Positions 38,828 through 49,170 are shown, counted from the first letter of the stretch. The stretch is DNA of 64,000 bases from Pseudomonas lutea (GCF_000759445.1 NZ_JRMB01000001.1:2542001-2606000); one strand, 5' to 3'. Made by a program: numbers and translations. The notes: a model not told the origin generated them from the sequence alone.

Positions 38828-41800
38828 TCAGGGCAATCCCTCATCCTTCTTCACCCTGAACCAGGCCGCATACAGTGCCGGCAGGAACAACAACGTCAGC
38901 GCCGTGGCGACGATCAGACCGCCCATGATGGCGACTGCCATCGGCCCGAAGAATACACTGCGTGACAACGGAATCATGGCCAGCACGGCCGCCAGCGCGG
39001 TGAGCACGATCGGGCGGAAGCGCCGAACCGTGGCCTCGATGATTGCTTGCCAGCGCCCCACTCCAGATGCAATGTCCTGCTCGATCTGGTCAACGAGTAT
39101 CACCGAGTTGCGCATGATCATCCCCGACAGCGCGATGGTGCCCAGCATGGCGACAAAGCCGAACGGCTGGTTAAACAGCAGCAGGAACAGCGTCACGCCG
39201 ATCAGCCCCAGCGGCGCTGTGAGAAACACCATGAAGGTGCGTGAGAAACTGCGCAGCTGAACCATCAGCAATGTCAGCACGACCACGATAAACAGCGGCA
39301 CCCCGGCATTCACCGAATTCTGCCCGCGCGCCGAATCCTCCACCGTGCCTCCGACCTCCAGCAAATAGCCGTCAGGCAACTGAGCGCGCACATCGTCCAG
39401 CGTCGGCGAAATTTGTTTCACCAGCGTCGCCGGTTGCTCTTTGCCATAGATATCGGCGCGCACCGTCACGTTGGGCAAGCGGTTACGGTGCCAGATGATG
39501 CCCTCCTCGAAGCCGTACTCCAAGGTCGCGACCTGGGACAGAGCAACGCTGCCGCCGTTGCTGGTCGGCACCGAAAGACTGGCAAGACTCCCCAACTCAT
39601 GGCGCTCCTGCTCTGTGCCGCGGACCAGGATTTCGATCAGCTCGTCGTCCTCACGGTACTGACTCACGCTCGAGCCGGTCAGCTGGCTCTGCAAAAAGCG
39701 CGACACGTCACCCGTCGTGATACCCAGCGCCCTGGCCCGGTCCTGATCCACATTGAGATGCACGACTTTGCTGGGCTCTTCCCAATCCAGGTGAACGTTG
39801 ACCACATGAGGGTTCTCTCGCACCTTCGCCGCCACTTTACGCGCCAGCGCTCGCACCTCGTCGATGTGCTCGCCTGTCACGCGAAACTGCACGGGGTAGC
39901 CCACGGGCGGTCCGTTTTCCAGACGCGTTACTCGCGGCCGCAGCGTTGGAAAGTGCTCATCCAGCGTCTGGATCAGCCAGGTGCGCAGCGCCTCACGCTC
40001 CTCGATGGTCTTCGCCAGCACAACGAACTGGGCGAAACTTGCAGCTGGCAACTGCTGGTCCAGCGGCAGGTAAAAGCGCGGCGATCCGGTGCCAACGTAA
40101 GCGACATAATTTTCCACACCCTCATGCTCCCTGAGCATTGCTTCCAGCCGCTTGACCTGCTCGGCAGTGCTGCTCAGCGACGCGCCTTCGGCGAGTTTCA
40201 GGTCGACCATCAGTTCCAGCCGACCGGATGCCGGGAAGAACTGCTGGGGCACGAAACGAAACATGAAAATCGACAACGCAAACAACGCGATCGTCAGTAC
40301 GATTACCGTTTTGCGGCGACGCACGCACCACCCCACCAAACCGCGCACGCGTCGGTAGAACGGCGTGGCATAGGGATCGGGCGCGCTGGCTCCGGAGCCA
40401 TGCCTGGCCGCGTGAATTTTTGCCAGATCCGGCAACAGCCGGGCGCCCAGATACGGCACAAACACGACGGCGGCAATCCACGATGCGATCAACGCGATGG
40501 TCACCACCTGGAAGATCGACCGGGTGTATTCGCCGGTACTCGATTGCGCGGTGGCGATGGGCAAGAAGCCTGCGGCGGTGATCAGCGTGCCGGTCAGCAT
40601 CGGGAAGGCCGTGCTGGTCCAGGCAAAGCTGGCGGCCTTCAACCGGTCATACCCCTGCTCCATCTTGATCGCCATCATTTCCACGGCAATGATCGCGTCG
40701 TCCACCAGCAAGCCCAACGCCAGCACCAGCGCGCCGAGAGAGATCTTGTGCAAACCGATGCCCAGGTAGTACATACAGGCGAAAGTCATCGCCAGCACCA
40801 GCGGGATCGCCAATGCCACCACCATGCCGGTGCGCACGCCGAGGGAGAAGAAGCTCACCAGCAGCACGATGCCTAGGGCTTCGGCGAGCACCTGAACGAA
40901 CTCGCCGACACTGGTCTTCACCGCCGCGGGCTGATCGGACACCTTGCGCAGTTGCATCCCGGCGGGGAGGTTATCTTGCAGGCGCGCAAACTGAGCCTCC
41001 AGCGCGCGCCCCAGCACAAGGATGTCGCCGCCGTCTTTCATGGCGACAGCAAGCCCAATGGCGTCCTGCCCCATAAAGCGCATTTGCGGTGCAGGCGGGT
41101 CGTTGAAGCCGCGCCGAACATCCGCCAGATCGCTGATACGGAACGTGCGGTCGCCCACGCGAATGGGGAAATCGCGGATTTCATCGACGGTCTCAAAGCG
41201 CCCGGTGACACGCAGCTGAACGCGCTCGCTTGGCGTCTCGAAAAAGCTCGCTGCGACCACGGCATTCTGTGCTTCCAGCGCCTGCTGCACCGACTGCATC
41301 GGCAGCCCCAGGGTGGCGAGCTTGACGTTCGACAGCTCGATCCAGATCTTCTCGTCCTGCAGCCCCAACAGCTCGACCTTGCCCACGTCCTTGATGCGTT
41401 GAAGCTGGATCTGAATGCGGTCGGCATAGTCCTTGAGCACGGCGTAGTCGAAGCCTTCGCCCGTCAGCGCGTACAGATTGCCAAAGGTGGTGCCGAACTC
41501 GTCGTTGAAAAACGGGCCCTGTACGCCGGCCGGAAGGTTCTGCCGTATGTCGCCGATCTTTTTACGGATCTGGTACCACAGCTCCGGTAGCCGGGCCGAC
41601 ACCAGTGAGTCCCGAGCGATGAAGGTGACCTGGGATTCACCGGGACGCGAAAACGAGACAATGCGCTCGTAATCCCCGGTTTCCATGAGCTTCTTCTCGA
41701 TCCGGTCGGTGACCTGCCGAGACACTTCCTGCGCGCTGGCGCCAGGCCAAAGGGTGCGGATGACCATGGCCTTGAAGGTGAATGGCGGGTCTTCACTCTG

Positions 41801-41905
41801 GCCAAGCTTGGTATAGGAGAGCGCGCCAACGACGGCCAGCAATATCATCAGGTACAGGACCATCTGCCGGTTTCGCAGGGCCCATTCGGAAAGATTGAAC
41901 CGCAT
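38828..41905 (-). CDS. RND efflux pump inner-membrane transporter
   Basis: 1025-residue AcrB/MexB-superfamily proton antiporter. It has the usual 12-TM plan with two large periplasmic loops. TM4 contains the proton-relay pair in ALVLALGLLVDDAIIAVEMM. The N-terminus begins MRFNLSEWALRNRQMVLYLM, and PPFTFKAMVIRTLWPGASAQ is characteristic of the TriC/VexD-like drug branch rather than the metal (CusA) branch. Its ATG lies 6 bp after the adaptor stop, so both are in one operon. No outer-membrane channel gene follows; a REPIN comes next. It presumably works with a TolC/OprM-type channel encoded elsewhere. Substrates unknown. Confidence 0.93.
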   Translation of the reverse strand: MRFNLSEWALRNRQMVLYLMILLAVVGALSYTKLGQSEDPPFTFKAMVIRTLWPGASAQEVSRQVTDRIEKKLMETGDYERIVSFSRPGESQVTFIARDSLVSARLPELWYQIRKKIGDIRQNLPAGVQGPFFNDEFGTTFGNLYALTGEGFDYAVLKDYADRIQIQLQRIKDVGKVELLGLQDEKIWIELSNVKLATLGLPMQSVQQALEAQNAVVAASFFETPSERVQLRVTGRFETVDEIRDFPIRVGDRTFRISDLADVRRGFNDPPAPQMRFMGQDAIGLAVAMKDGGDILVLGRALEAQFARLQDNLPAGMQLRKVSDQPAAVKTSVGEFVQVLAEALGIVLLVSFFSLGVRTGMVVALAIPLVLAMTFACMYYLGIGLHKISLGALVLALGLLVDDAIIAVEMMAIKMEQGYDRLKAASFAWTSTAFPMLTGTLITAAGFLPIATAQSSTGEYTRSIFQVVTIALIASWIAAVVFVPYLGARLLPDLAKIHAARHGSGASAPDPYATPFYRRVRGLVGWCVRRRKTVIVLTIALFALSIFMFRFVPQQFFPASGRLELMVDLKLAEGASLSSTAEQVKRLEAMLREHEGVENYVAYVGTGSPRFYLPLDQQLPAASFAQFVVLAKTIEEREALRTWLIQTLDEHFPTLRPRVTRLENGPPVGYPVQFRVTGEHIDEVRALARKVAAKVRENPHVVNVHLDWEEPSKVVHLNVDQDRARALGITTGDVSRFLQSQLTGSSVSQYREDDELIEILVRGTEQERHELGSLASLSVPTSNGGSVALSQVATLEYGFEEGIIWHRNRLPNVTVRADIYGKEQPATLVKQISPTLDDVRAQLPDGYLLEVGGTVEDSARGQNSVNAGVPLFIVVVLTLLMVQLRSFSRTFMVFLTAPLGLIGVTLFLLLFNQPFGFVAMLGTIALSGMIMRNSVILVDQIEQDIASGVGRWQAIIEATVRRFRPIVLTALAAVLAMIPLSRSVFFGPMAVAIMGGLIVATALTLLFLPALYAAWFRVKKDEGLP

Positions 41906-41911
41906 CCCTTG

Positions 41912-43024
41912 CTACTCCTTTGCCGCCAGTCTGACCGCCCGGTTGCTGCGATCGACCGGTCGCACCTGTTCGCCTTCGTGGAGCACGTGTACGCCGGCCG
42001 CGACCACCCAGTCGCTGGCCTGCAGGCCACTGAGCACCGGCACCGATTCCTGCCCGTACGCACCGACCTGCACCGGCGTGCGTTTAAGCGTGGAGTCGTT
42101 CTGCAAGCGCCAGACGTAGGTCGCGCCGTTTTCCGCGGTGAGCGCCGACAGCGGCACAGACAACGGTGCGGCGTGTTCGGACTGGATGTACACCCGAGCG
42201 CTCTGGCCCAGCTCAGCCGGTACCTTCCCGCCGGCAAACGCTATGCGTGCGGCGAAGGTGCGCGAACGCGGATCAGCGGCCGGAGACAGCTCGCGGATGC
42301 GGCCGGGGAAGCGCTGCTCGCGCTGGGTCCACAGCTCGACGGACACCGGATCGCCAATCTTGAAACGGCCGTAGTTCTGCTCCGGCAGACTGATCGAGAC
42401 TTCCCGTTCGCCATCGGCGGCAAGGGTAAAGACCGTCTGCCCGGCCGCCACCACTTGCCCGACCTCCACCAGCCTTCTGGCAATCACACCCTCTTGAGGT
42501 GCGCGAAGCACCGCGTAGCCGGTCTGATTATCGGCGACGGTCAATTCCGCCTTGAGCTGTCTAAGACGGGCGTCTGCGGCGCGGTAAAGATTCTCGGCGT
42601 TGTCGTATAGAGACTTGCTCACCATCTGGCGGTCCATCAGCGTCTTGTAGCGGTCACGCTCGGAGCGGACCGTCTGCAGATTGGTGTCGGCTGCCGCCAC
42701 CTGCGCCCGGATGGCATCCTGTTGCAGGCGCACATCCTGCGCGTCGAGCTCGGCCAGCGGCTGATTGAGCTTGACCCGCTCGCCTTCCTCGACCAGGCGT
42801 TTGCTGACCTTGCCGGGAATGCGAAAGGCGAGCTCGGGTTCGAGGCGGGCGCGAACTTCGCCGGGGTAGCTGTCCATGGACTGGGCAGATGGCAGCGGTT
42901 GCACCACCATGGCAGGCCGCACCGTGGTGGCAGCCGGTGCTTGCGGCCCGCAACCGGACAGCGCCGCGATCAAACAGACCGGCAGGGCAAAGAGCCGAGC
43001 AAGAAACAGGGCATCGCGCAGCAT
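41912..43024 (-). CDS. RND efflux periplasmic adaptor (membrane fusion lipoprotein)
   Basis: 370-residue HlyD/AcrA-type adaptor. The signal sequence has a lipobox (LIAALSGC), so the protein is probably anchored in the inner membrane by lipid. The lipoyl/barrel-sandwich half-motif PGEVRARLEPELAFRIPGKV is followed by a helical hairpin (VRLQQDAIRAQVAAADTNLQ and RLRQLKAELTVADNQ), then VLRAPQEGVIARRLVEVGQV and the beta barrel. First gene of the pump operon, divergent from the TetR gene with a 90-bp gap. Confidence 0.92.
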   Translation of the reverse strand: MLRDALFLARLFALPVCLIAALSGCGPQAPAATTVRPAMVVQPLPSAQSMDSYPGEVRARLEPELAFRIPGKVSKRLVEEGERVKLNQPLAELDAQDVRLQQDAIRAQVAAADTNLQTVRSERDRYKTLMDRQMVSKSLYDNAENLYRAADARLRQLKAELTVADNQTGYAVLRAPQEGVIARRLVEVGQVVAAGQTVFTLAADGEREVSISLPEQNYGRFKIGDPVSVELWTQREQRFPGRIRELSPAADPRSRTFAARIAFAGGKVPAELGQSARVYIQSEHAAPLSVPLSALTAENGATYVWRLQNDSTLKRTPVQVGAYGQESVPVLSGLQASDWVVAAGVHVLHEGEQVRPVDRSNRAVRLAAKE

Positions 43025-43114
43025 GGTGAGGCACCTTGGGCAGAGAGCTTGGAATAATTGTACTGGCGAGTATATTTAAAATTACCGAACTGAACAGTCC
43101 ACTAATAGATCAAG

Positions 43115-43774
43115 ATGCCTAAAGACTCCATGAACGACTCCACATCCCCCAGTGGGCCCGGCCGGCCCAAGGATCTGGCCAAGCGCCAGGCGATTCTTGA
43201 CGCCGCCAAAAACCTGTTTGTGCGTCACGGCTACGCCAATACCAGCATGGACGCCGTTGCGGCTGAAGCCGGGGTCTCCAAGCTCACCGTTTACAGTCAC
43301 TTCACCGACAAAGACACGTTATTTTCCTGCGCGGTAGTCGCCCGCTGCGAAGAGCAAGTGCCCGAGCTGTTCGTCGACGTGCCAATGGATGCGCCTGTCG
43401 AGAAAGTATTGCTGGGTATTGCCAGAGGGTTTCAGACGCTGATCAACAGCCCCGAGTCGATTGATCTACACCGGCTGATGATCACCCTGGGGACGCAAGG
43501 GTCTTCGCTGTCGCAGGTGTTTTTCGAGGCGGGCCCACAGCGCATCCTGCAAGAGATGGAGCGGTTTCTGACCAAACTGAACGGCACACACGGCCTGCAC
43601 TTTGACTCGCCGGCCAGCGCCGCCGGGCATTTTTTGAGTTTGATCAAAGGCGTCTGCAACTTCCGGCTACTCATCGGCGCGGGCGAGACTCCCGATGAGC
43701 AGACCGGCGAACAGCATGTGCGGGAAGTGGTGGCGTTGTTCATGAAGGCGTATCGGGTTCAGGAGGCGCCATAA
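43115..43774 (+). CDS. TetR-family regulator of the RND pump
   Basis: 219-residue repressor. The TetR helix-turn-helix is RQAILDAAKNLFVRHGYANT and SMDAVAAEAGVSKLTVYSHF (about residues 24-63). The C-terminal part resembles the AefR-like domain (VLLGIARGFQTLINSPESID). It is divergent from the pump operon and so most likely represses it and itself from the 90-bp gap, where ACTGAACAGT (43089-43098) is a small palindrome. A second in-frame ATG at 43130 is possible; neither start has a strong ribosome binding site. Confidence 0.88.
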   Translation: MPKDSMNDSTSPSGPGRPKDLAKRQAILDAAKNLFVRHGYANTSMDAVAAEAGVSKLTVYSHFTDKDTLFSCAVVARCEEQVPELFVDVPMDAPVEKVLLGIARGFQTLINSPESIDLHRLMITLGTQGSSLSQVFFEAGPQRILQEMERFLTKLNGTHGLHFDSPASAAGHFLSLIKGVCNFRLLIGAGETPDEQTGEQHVREVVALFMKAYRVQEAP

Positions 43775-43809
43775 CCTGATCGACGCTGGAGTGACGCCCC
43801 GGCTCAATC

Positions 43810-43899
43810 TGCAGGGGTCGGCTTGCTGGGGAACGCGTGGTGTCAGCTGCCCGTTACTGACATGGCACACCGCATTCGCCAGCAAGCCGGCTCCTACAG
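43810..43899. repeat. REPIN between tetR and rsmJ
   Basis: TGCAGGGGTCGGCTTGCTGG (worn left arm) and TTCGCCAGCAAGCCGGCTCC (clean right arm). It lies in the 232-bp convergent gap, which has no gene. Confidence 0.8.
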
Positions 43900-44006
43900 T
43901 TTGGGATCGCCGGGGATCATTGATATCGGGGTGATTTCAAATGTGGCACCGGCTTTAACCCCGCCGTCGCACACAACCTTCAAGAGCCCCTACACAAAGC
44001 CCGCAG

Positions 44007-44792
44007 TCAGGCGCCCTTCAGCGCCTTCTTCGGGTAGATGTCGTAACGGCTGGACTTGCCGTCCAGCGCGTATGACGGTTTCGCACCAGCAATGCACGGG
44101 GCCTTGCGCGGGCGTTTGACCACCACGCGATGACTGGCCAGCGCCAGCGCCGCCTCAAGCAGCGCCGGGGCGTCCATGTCGTCGCCCACCAGTGGCCGGA
44201 ACAGGCGCATTTCCTTTTTCACCAGAGCGGTCTTTTCGCGGTGGGGAAACATCGGGTCGAGGTAGATGACCTGGGGTGGGTCGCCCTGCCATTGCCGGAT
44301 CAGGTCGATGGAGTTGCCGGTCAACAAACGCATCTGCGCGATGATCGGGCCCACGTCCAGATCCTGTGCCCCGCGCGCCAGACCGTCCTCAAGCAGTGCG
44401 GCGATGATTGGCTGCCGCTCGATCAGGCTCACTTCGCAACCCAGACTCGCCAGCACGAACGCATCCTTGCCCAGCCCCGCCGTGGCATCCAGCACCCGCG
44501 GTCGCACGCCCGGCTGGACACCGACAGCCTTGGCGATCATCTGCCCGCTGCCGCCGCCAAACAGCCGCCTGTGCGCTGCTTTGCCTTCCACGAAATCCAC
44601 CCGCACCGGGCCCGGCGCGTCGTCACCCAACTGCTGCAACTGCAGGCCGTCGGCGGCCACTTGCAAGGCGAAGTCCGCTTCGGCATCGTCCAGTGGCAAC
44701 GCCAGTCGCTGCGCCCAGTGCGCTGCCATTTGCTGCCCGTCGGGGGTCAGGCTGTCGACCCGAATGCGGCTGCCCGCGTGATGCTCAGTCAT
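44007..44792 (-). CDS. rsmJ: 16S rRNA (guanine1516-N2)-methyltransferase
   Basis: 261-residue SAM-dependent methyltransferase. [20 protein letters not shown], motif [20 protein letters not shown] (about residues 98-116), [18 protein letters not shown], and the catalytic-type [19 protein letters not shown] are RsmJ (YhiQ) signatures. The frame extends to 44858, but [12 protein letters not shown] (start 44792) is preferred. Divergent from the next gene. Confidence 0.92.
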   Translation of the reverse strand: MTEHHAGSRIRVDSLTPDGQQMAAHWAQRLALPLDDAEADFALQVAADGLQLQQLGDDAPGPVRVDFVEGKAAHRRLFGGGSGQMIAKAVGVQPGVRPRVLDATAGLGKDAFVLASLGCEVSLIERQPIIAALLEDGLARGAQDLDVGPIIAQMRLLTGNSIDLIRQWQGDPPQVIYLDPMFPHREKTALVKKEMRLFRPLVGDDMDAPALLEAALALASHRVVVKRPRKAPCIAGAKPSYALDGKSSRYDIYPKKALKGA

Positions 44793-44890
44793 TGTTTCTA
44801 CGCGCTCAAAATTTCTTAATGATTGGCAACATCTGCCGATAACGAATGTATCCGGCATTTTGCCAGACCCACGGCATGTACTGAGCGCTT

Positions 44891-45520
44891 ATGTCAGACA
44901 TTCAGCAATCCTCATCCATAGGCTATTTGTCGTACGCAGGCGATTACAGCGTACGCAATACCGAAACCCTGAGCGGCGTCACGCAGCTCTGGCAGGATGC
45001 GTTTGCCCGTGCGATGGCCCAGCAGGTGGACGACAACGCCGCCACGCCTGCCCCCTACAGCGCGACAGCCACCACAGACAACTCAACCGGCGAGCCAATT
45101 GCTGGCGCTGCGGTTCTCGGCAAAATCGTCGAGCAGCGTGAATGCTCTGTTCAGGACAAGGAAATTGCGCCACCGGAGCCGTTGTTTCTGCCGATCGCCG
45201 AGTTCGAGTGGGACCTGGCCGACAAGCCCGCCAAGCCTTTCACTGCGCTGGAAATGATCGAGCAGCAGCGCAACCTGGAGTTTGATGACACGTGGGTCCG
45301 CCCGACGGTCCTCAACCCTTACGATGACACTGTGGAGCCCGGCCCGGGCCCTCAGCCGCGTCCGTTGTTCCTGCCGATCGCCGAGTTTGAATGGGATTTG
45401 GCCGACAAGCCTGCAACGCCGTTCAGTGCCGAAGAAATGACCGAGCAGCAGCGTCATCTGGCGTTCGATAACGGTTGGGCACGACCGATTGTGTTGCAGA
45501 ACCTGCGCATCGCTGCCTAA
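44891..45520 (+). CDS. Hypothetical protein with two internal repeats
   Basis: 209-residue acidic protein without signal peptide. An N-terminal region (SIGYLSYAGDYSVRNTETLS, then WQDAFARAMAQQ) is followed by two near-identical blocks of about 45 residues at 97-141 and 158-202, period 61. Each reads PLFLPIAEFEWDLADKPA, then PF, EMxEQQR, LxFD, W and RP. A proline-rich linker (VEPGPGPQPR) joins them. I do not recognise a family. The ribosome binding site is weak. It is divergent from rsmJ with a 98-bp gap. Confidence 0.75.
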   Translation: MSDIQQSSSIGYLSYAGDYSVRNTETLSGVTQLWQDAFARAMAQQVDDNAATPAPYSATATTDNSTGEPIAGAAVLGKIVEQRECSVQDKEIAPPEPLFLPIAEFEWDLADKPAKPFTALEMIEQQRNLEFDDTWVRPTVLNPYDDTVEPGPGPQPRPLFLPIAEFEWDLADKPATPFSAEEMTEQQRHLAFDNGWARPIVLQNLRIAA

Positions 45521-45572
45521 ACCAAGACCGTCGCCCTCTCAGCATGAGGAAGCGCGCCTGCCATTGCTGGCG

Positions 45573-46271
45573 CTAACGACACACTCGCCAGCGACCCATG
45601 TCCAGATGAAAGTGATTGCGGTGCGCGGCGTTGTAGTCGGGGCTCAACACCGTGTTGAACTGCTTGCAGGCGCCGTCCCTGACCATTTTTAGAAACCGTC
45701 CGTTCTCTGCGTCGTCGTCCCAGTCCCTGAGCACCGAAATCCTGCGCCCGTCCGCCAACCGAAACCCGGCAATGTCCAGCGCGTTGGCCGAAGCATGCTG
45801 GCTCAAACGTCCTTCGCTGCGGTTATAGACGTTGCGGCAAGCGAAGCTGCCCAGGTGATCGATCTGCGTTACCTTCTGCCCGAACACCGACTGCGCGGCG
45901 GGCTGCAATTGATGAATATCGAACAGCGCGTAGGCGACCGCGAGGCGGCAGCTGGACAGAAAGCTGCTGCTCAGGGCGACATCGCCACCCTGGATACGCA
46001 GGGTGTTAACGAGCGGACATTTGGCGCTGGGCGGGCTGTCCGCCTGTTGGGCATAGCGCAGGCTGGAAGTTTGCAGCGCGGCTACGCACAACGCCGGATC
46101 CTCCTGCAATCGCCAGAGCTTGAAAGGGGTCAGCAGATTGGGCTGTTCCTGCACATTCAGCGGAGCCCATGGGTTCCAGCGGTCCGCGACCGGCAACCAG
46201 CCACGCCAGATGGAAAACGCAGCCACTGCGCCGATCAGAATGAGCAAAAGAAAGACAGTTGAGCCGCGCAT
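45573..46271 (-). CDS. Extensin-like C-terminal domain protein
   Basis: 232-residue protein with one N-terminal membrane anchor (VFLLLILIGAVAAFSIW) and a periplasmic extensin-like C domain: CPLVNTLRIQGGDVALSSSF, FACRNVYNRSEGRLSQHA, NALDIAGFRLADGRRISVL and the terminal YNAAHRNHFHLDMGRWRVC. The S-x-H-A-x-x-x-A-x-D and HxxHFHxD residues resemble metal-dependent peptidoglycan peptidases (LAS/VanY fold), so a role in cell-wall trimming is plausible (inference). The frame goes up to 46361, into the next gene, so MRGSTVFLLL at 46271 is chosen. Confidence 0.85.
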   Translation of the reverse strand: MRGSTVFLLLILIGAVAAFSIWRGWLPVADRWNPWAPLNVQEQPNLLTPFKLWRLQEDPALCVAALQTSSLRYAQQADSPPSAKCPLVNTLRIQGGDVALSSSFLSSCRLAVAYALFDIHQLQPAAQSVFGQKVTQIDHLGSFACRNVYNRSEGRLSQHASANALDIAGFRLADGRRISVLRDWDDDAENGRFLKMVRDGACKQFNTVLSPDYNAAHRNHFHLDMGRWRVCR

Positions 46272-46320
46272 CCAGTAAGGATCTCTTGTGACGGGCGAAT
46301 GGGTACCCCCTATCTCGACC

Positions 46321-47193
46321 TCAGAGCAGCCCCAGTTGCTCCACGTGCGGACCGCGATCAAGCTCCGGCAAGTCGGGCAGCCCGGGCAGCAGCGTCATCA
46401 ATTGATGATGAAAGCGGCGAGCAAGCTCCGGGGAAGCGATGTTGTCCGGCGTGTGCAAGAACACCGAAGGGGTGCGCCCTTCTTCGATCCAGCCGGCAAC
46501 CTTCTCGGCCCACTGCACAACGAAGCCCTCGTTGATAGCTCGATCCGGCCCACCGATAAACCGCACTTGAGGGAAGGCCGTCAGCGCCGCCGGACGTGGG
46601 GGAACCTTGGGCTTTTGCGACTGCGCATGCAGCACGGCAGGATCGCTGGAGACACTGCTGAACAGCGGCCTTGAATCCAGGCAAACCCGTTCCACGCCGC
46701 GATCAAGCAACAAGCGATTGAGTTGACGCTCTTCCTCGCCCTTGCTGAAAAAAGCCATGTTCCGGACTTCCACCGCCAGGGGCCGGCCTTGCAGCGCATC
46801 AATGAATGCAGCGAGTTCGTGCAAGCGCTGGGGGCCAAAGCTCGCCGACAGCTGCAACCATAAGGGTTGGATTCGGCTGCCCAGCGGCGCGAGCAATTGC
46901 AGAAAATCCTCCACTGCGTCGAGGTGCTCGCGCAGGTCGCCTGCATGGCTGATGTCACGGGGGATTTTTGCGCTGAAGCGGAAGTGCTCGGGCAAGGCGT
47001 CAGCCCAGCGCTGGACAATCGCAGGCTTGGGTCGCGCGTAGAACGTGGTGTTGCCTTCGACGGCGTTGAACACCTGACCGTAAAGGCCGAGCAGATCACT
47101 GTCCGGGGCGTCCGCCGGGTACAGGGATTCACGCCAGGCTTTTTCGCTCCAGGACGGACATCCGATGTAGTAAGGCGGGTGGGGAAGATTCAA
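46321..47193 (-). CDS. DUF72 (YecE-like) protein
   Basis: 290-residue TIM-barrel-like protein. YYIGCPSWSEKAWRESLYP at the start, VFNAVEGNTTFYARP, FRFSAKIPRDISHAG and LWLQLSASFGPQRLHELAAF are DUF72 hallmarks. The function of the family is unknown. Its ATG overlaps the stop of the upstream 97-residue gene (ATGA), so the two are translated together. The extensin-like gene begins 49 bp downstream. Confidence 0.9.
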   Translation of the reverse strand: MNLPHPPYYIGCPSWSEKAWRESLYPADAPDSDLLGLYGQVFNAVEGNTTFYARPKPAIVQRWADALPEHFRFSAKIPRDISHAGDLREHLDAVEDFLQLLAPLGSRIQPLWLQLSASFGPQRLHELAAFIDALQGRPLAVEVRNMAFFSKGEEERQLNRLLLDRGVERVCLDSRPLFSSVSSDPAVLHAQSQKPKVPPRPAALTAFPQVRFIGGPDRAINEGFVVQWAEKVAGWIEEGRTPSVFLHTPDNIASPELARRFHHQLMTLLPGLPDLPELDRGPHVEQLGLL

Positions 47194-47483
47194 ACGTGGA
47201 GATCGAGCCCGGCGACTTCGAGGTCCCAGTCGACGAACGTCGAGGTCGTCAGGTAGCTACTGAGCGCATGAGCCACACGGGTGCTCATGGCACGAGGAAA
47301 GATAATGTCTTGCTGACGCGCCGGCACGTTTGCCGTGGTCCCGGTCTGACGACGGGCCGTCTGCGGAACCACCTCGATCACATCGTTCACTTCCTCGAAC
47401 GTGCCTTCCACCGCCGCAGAATCCCTGCGGGGCTTGCGCTTGATCGGGTAGGTACGTTGTAGAGGACCGGTGATTCGCATCAT
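47190..47483 (-). CDS. Conserved small hypothetical protein upstream of DUF72
   Basis: 97-residue basic protein (MMRITGPLQRTYPIKRKPRR) with an acidic middle and a C-terminal helix (RVAHALSSYLTTSTFVDWDL). No signal peptide. Two starts, 47483 and 47480, are adjacent; neither has a strong ribosome binding site. Coupled to the DUF72 gene by a 4-bp overlap, which supports it being real. The 209-bp gap upstream (47484-47692) shows nothing I can name. Confidence 0.75.
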   Translation of the reverse strand: MMRITGPLQRTYPIKRKPRRDSAAVEGTFEEVNDVIEVVPQTARRQTGTTANVPARQQDIIFPRAMSTRVAHALSSYLTTSTFVDWDLEVAGLDLHV

Positions 47484-47692
47484 GCTTACTCGGCGTCGGA
47501 TAGTGGCAATTTAATCTCACAGTTCGCCATCAAGCAAACAGGTGAACGATAACTAGACCACACTTATTGCCAAATGTTTAAAGGCGCGCGGACTTTATGC
47601 AGATTTGTCGCCGAACGGTCATCAGCAGTGTGACCTGGGTCGCAGATCGAGCGTAGCGCGGCCAATCCACCCAAGCGTGTTGAGATGAATGC

Positions 47693-48367
47693 TCAACGCG
47701 CCTTCGGCGTCGCCACTTTGTCGCGCAGATAAACCGGTTGAGCATCATCGGCAACGATGGCCTCGCCCCGATGCCAGGCGAACGTGCCCAGGGTCAGCAA
47801 ATCCTGAGCGTGAGGCAAGAGCTTGGCGTCCTGGCCTGCAACATCTACCGCGATGCGCCCGGCGTAGCCCCAGCCGGTGCCGGCACCGAACCAGTCGCCC
47901 GTTGCTGCGCTCGGCAAGGCTGCCATTTCGGGGGGCATGACAGCCTCTTCGCCGACAAGCTTCATTTCCCCTCCCACTTCGCGGTAGCAGCCCCAATAGA
48001 CCTCATCCATACGCGCGTCGATGGCCGCCGCGACCTGAGCAGCGCCCTGCTCTCGGAACGCGCGTTGAGCCAGCGCAGCGAGGTTGGAAACCGGAAGCAC
48101 CGGGCGATCCAGACCGAAGGCCAGGCCCTGAACGACACCGATGGCGATACGAACGCCGGTAAACGCACCCGGCCCACGCCCAAAGGCAATGGCATCCAGC
48201 GCCGACAGACCGATACCCGCCTCGGCCAGCAGGTCTTTAATCATGGGCAATAGCTTTTGCGCATGCAGGCGCGGGATCACCTCGTAGTGAGTCAGCACCC
48301 TGCCGTCATGCAGCAAAGCAACTGAGCAGGCTTCAGTGGCGGTGTCCAGGGCCAGCAAGGTGGTCAT
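47693..48367 (-). CDS. tsaB: tRNA N6-threonylcarbamoyladenosine protein TsaB
   Basis: 224-residue ASKHA-fold protein that partners TsaD and TsaE in transferring threonylcarbamoyl to A37 of ANN-decoding tRNAs. TLLALDTATEACSVALLHDG at the N-terminus, IPRLHAQKLLPMIKDLL, FGRGPGAFTGVRIAIGVVQG and VYWGCYREV are TsaB signatures. The frame starts further up (48424), but MTTLLALD at 48367 is right; the rest runs into the adk terminator. Follows adk. Confidence 0.93.
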   Translation of the reverse strand: MTTLLALDTATEACSVALLHDGRVLTHYEVIPRLHAQKLLPMIKDLLAEAGIGLSALDAIAFGRGPGAFTGVRIAIGVVQGLAFGLDRPVLPVSNLAALAQRAFREQGAAQVAAAIDARMDEVYWGCYREVGGEMKLVGEEAVMPPEMAALPSAATGDWFGAGTGWGYAGRIAVDVAGQDAKLLPHAQDLLTLGTFAWHRGEAIVADDAQPVYLRDKVATPKAR

Positions 48368-48409
48368 CGGGGTTTCCATCATCAGGCGAAAAAGGGCCGC
48401 ATTATAAAC

Positions 48410-48437
48410 AACTACGGCCCGCAAGCGGGCCGTAGTT
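48410..48437 (-). terminator. Hairpin terminator between adk and tsaB
   Basis: AACTACGGCCCGC and GCGGGCCGTAGTT pair perfectly (13 bp) around a 2-nt loop, followed on the minus strand by GTTTATAAT. It begins 20 bp after the adk stop. Confidence 0.75.
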
Positions 48438-48456
48438 CAACGTATGAGCAGGCAAA

Positions 48457-49170
<714 letters not shown>

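Noticed and set aside
39413..40876. 487-codon open frame antisense to the RND transporter
   Set aside because: Histidine/arginine/glutamine-rich shadow of a strongly conserved gene.
43089..43098. ACTGAACAGT as the TetR operator of the pump
   Set aside because: Too short and too common to call; noted only in the regulator entry.
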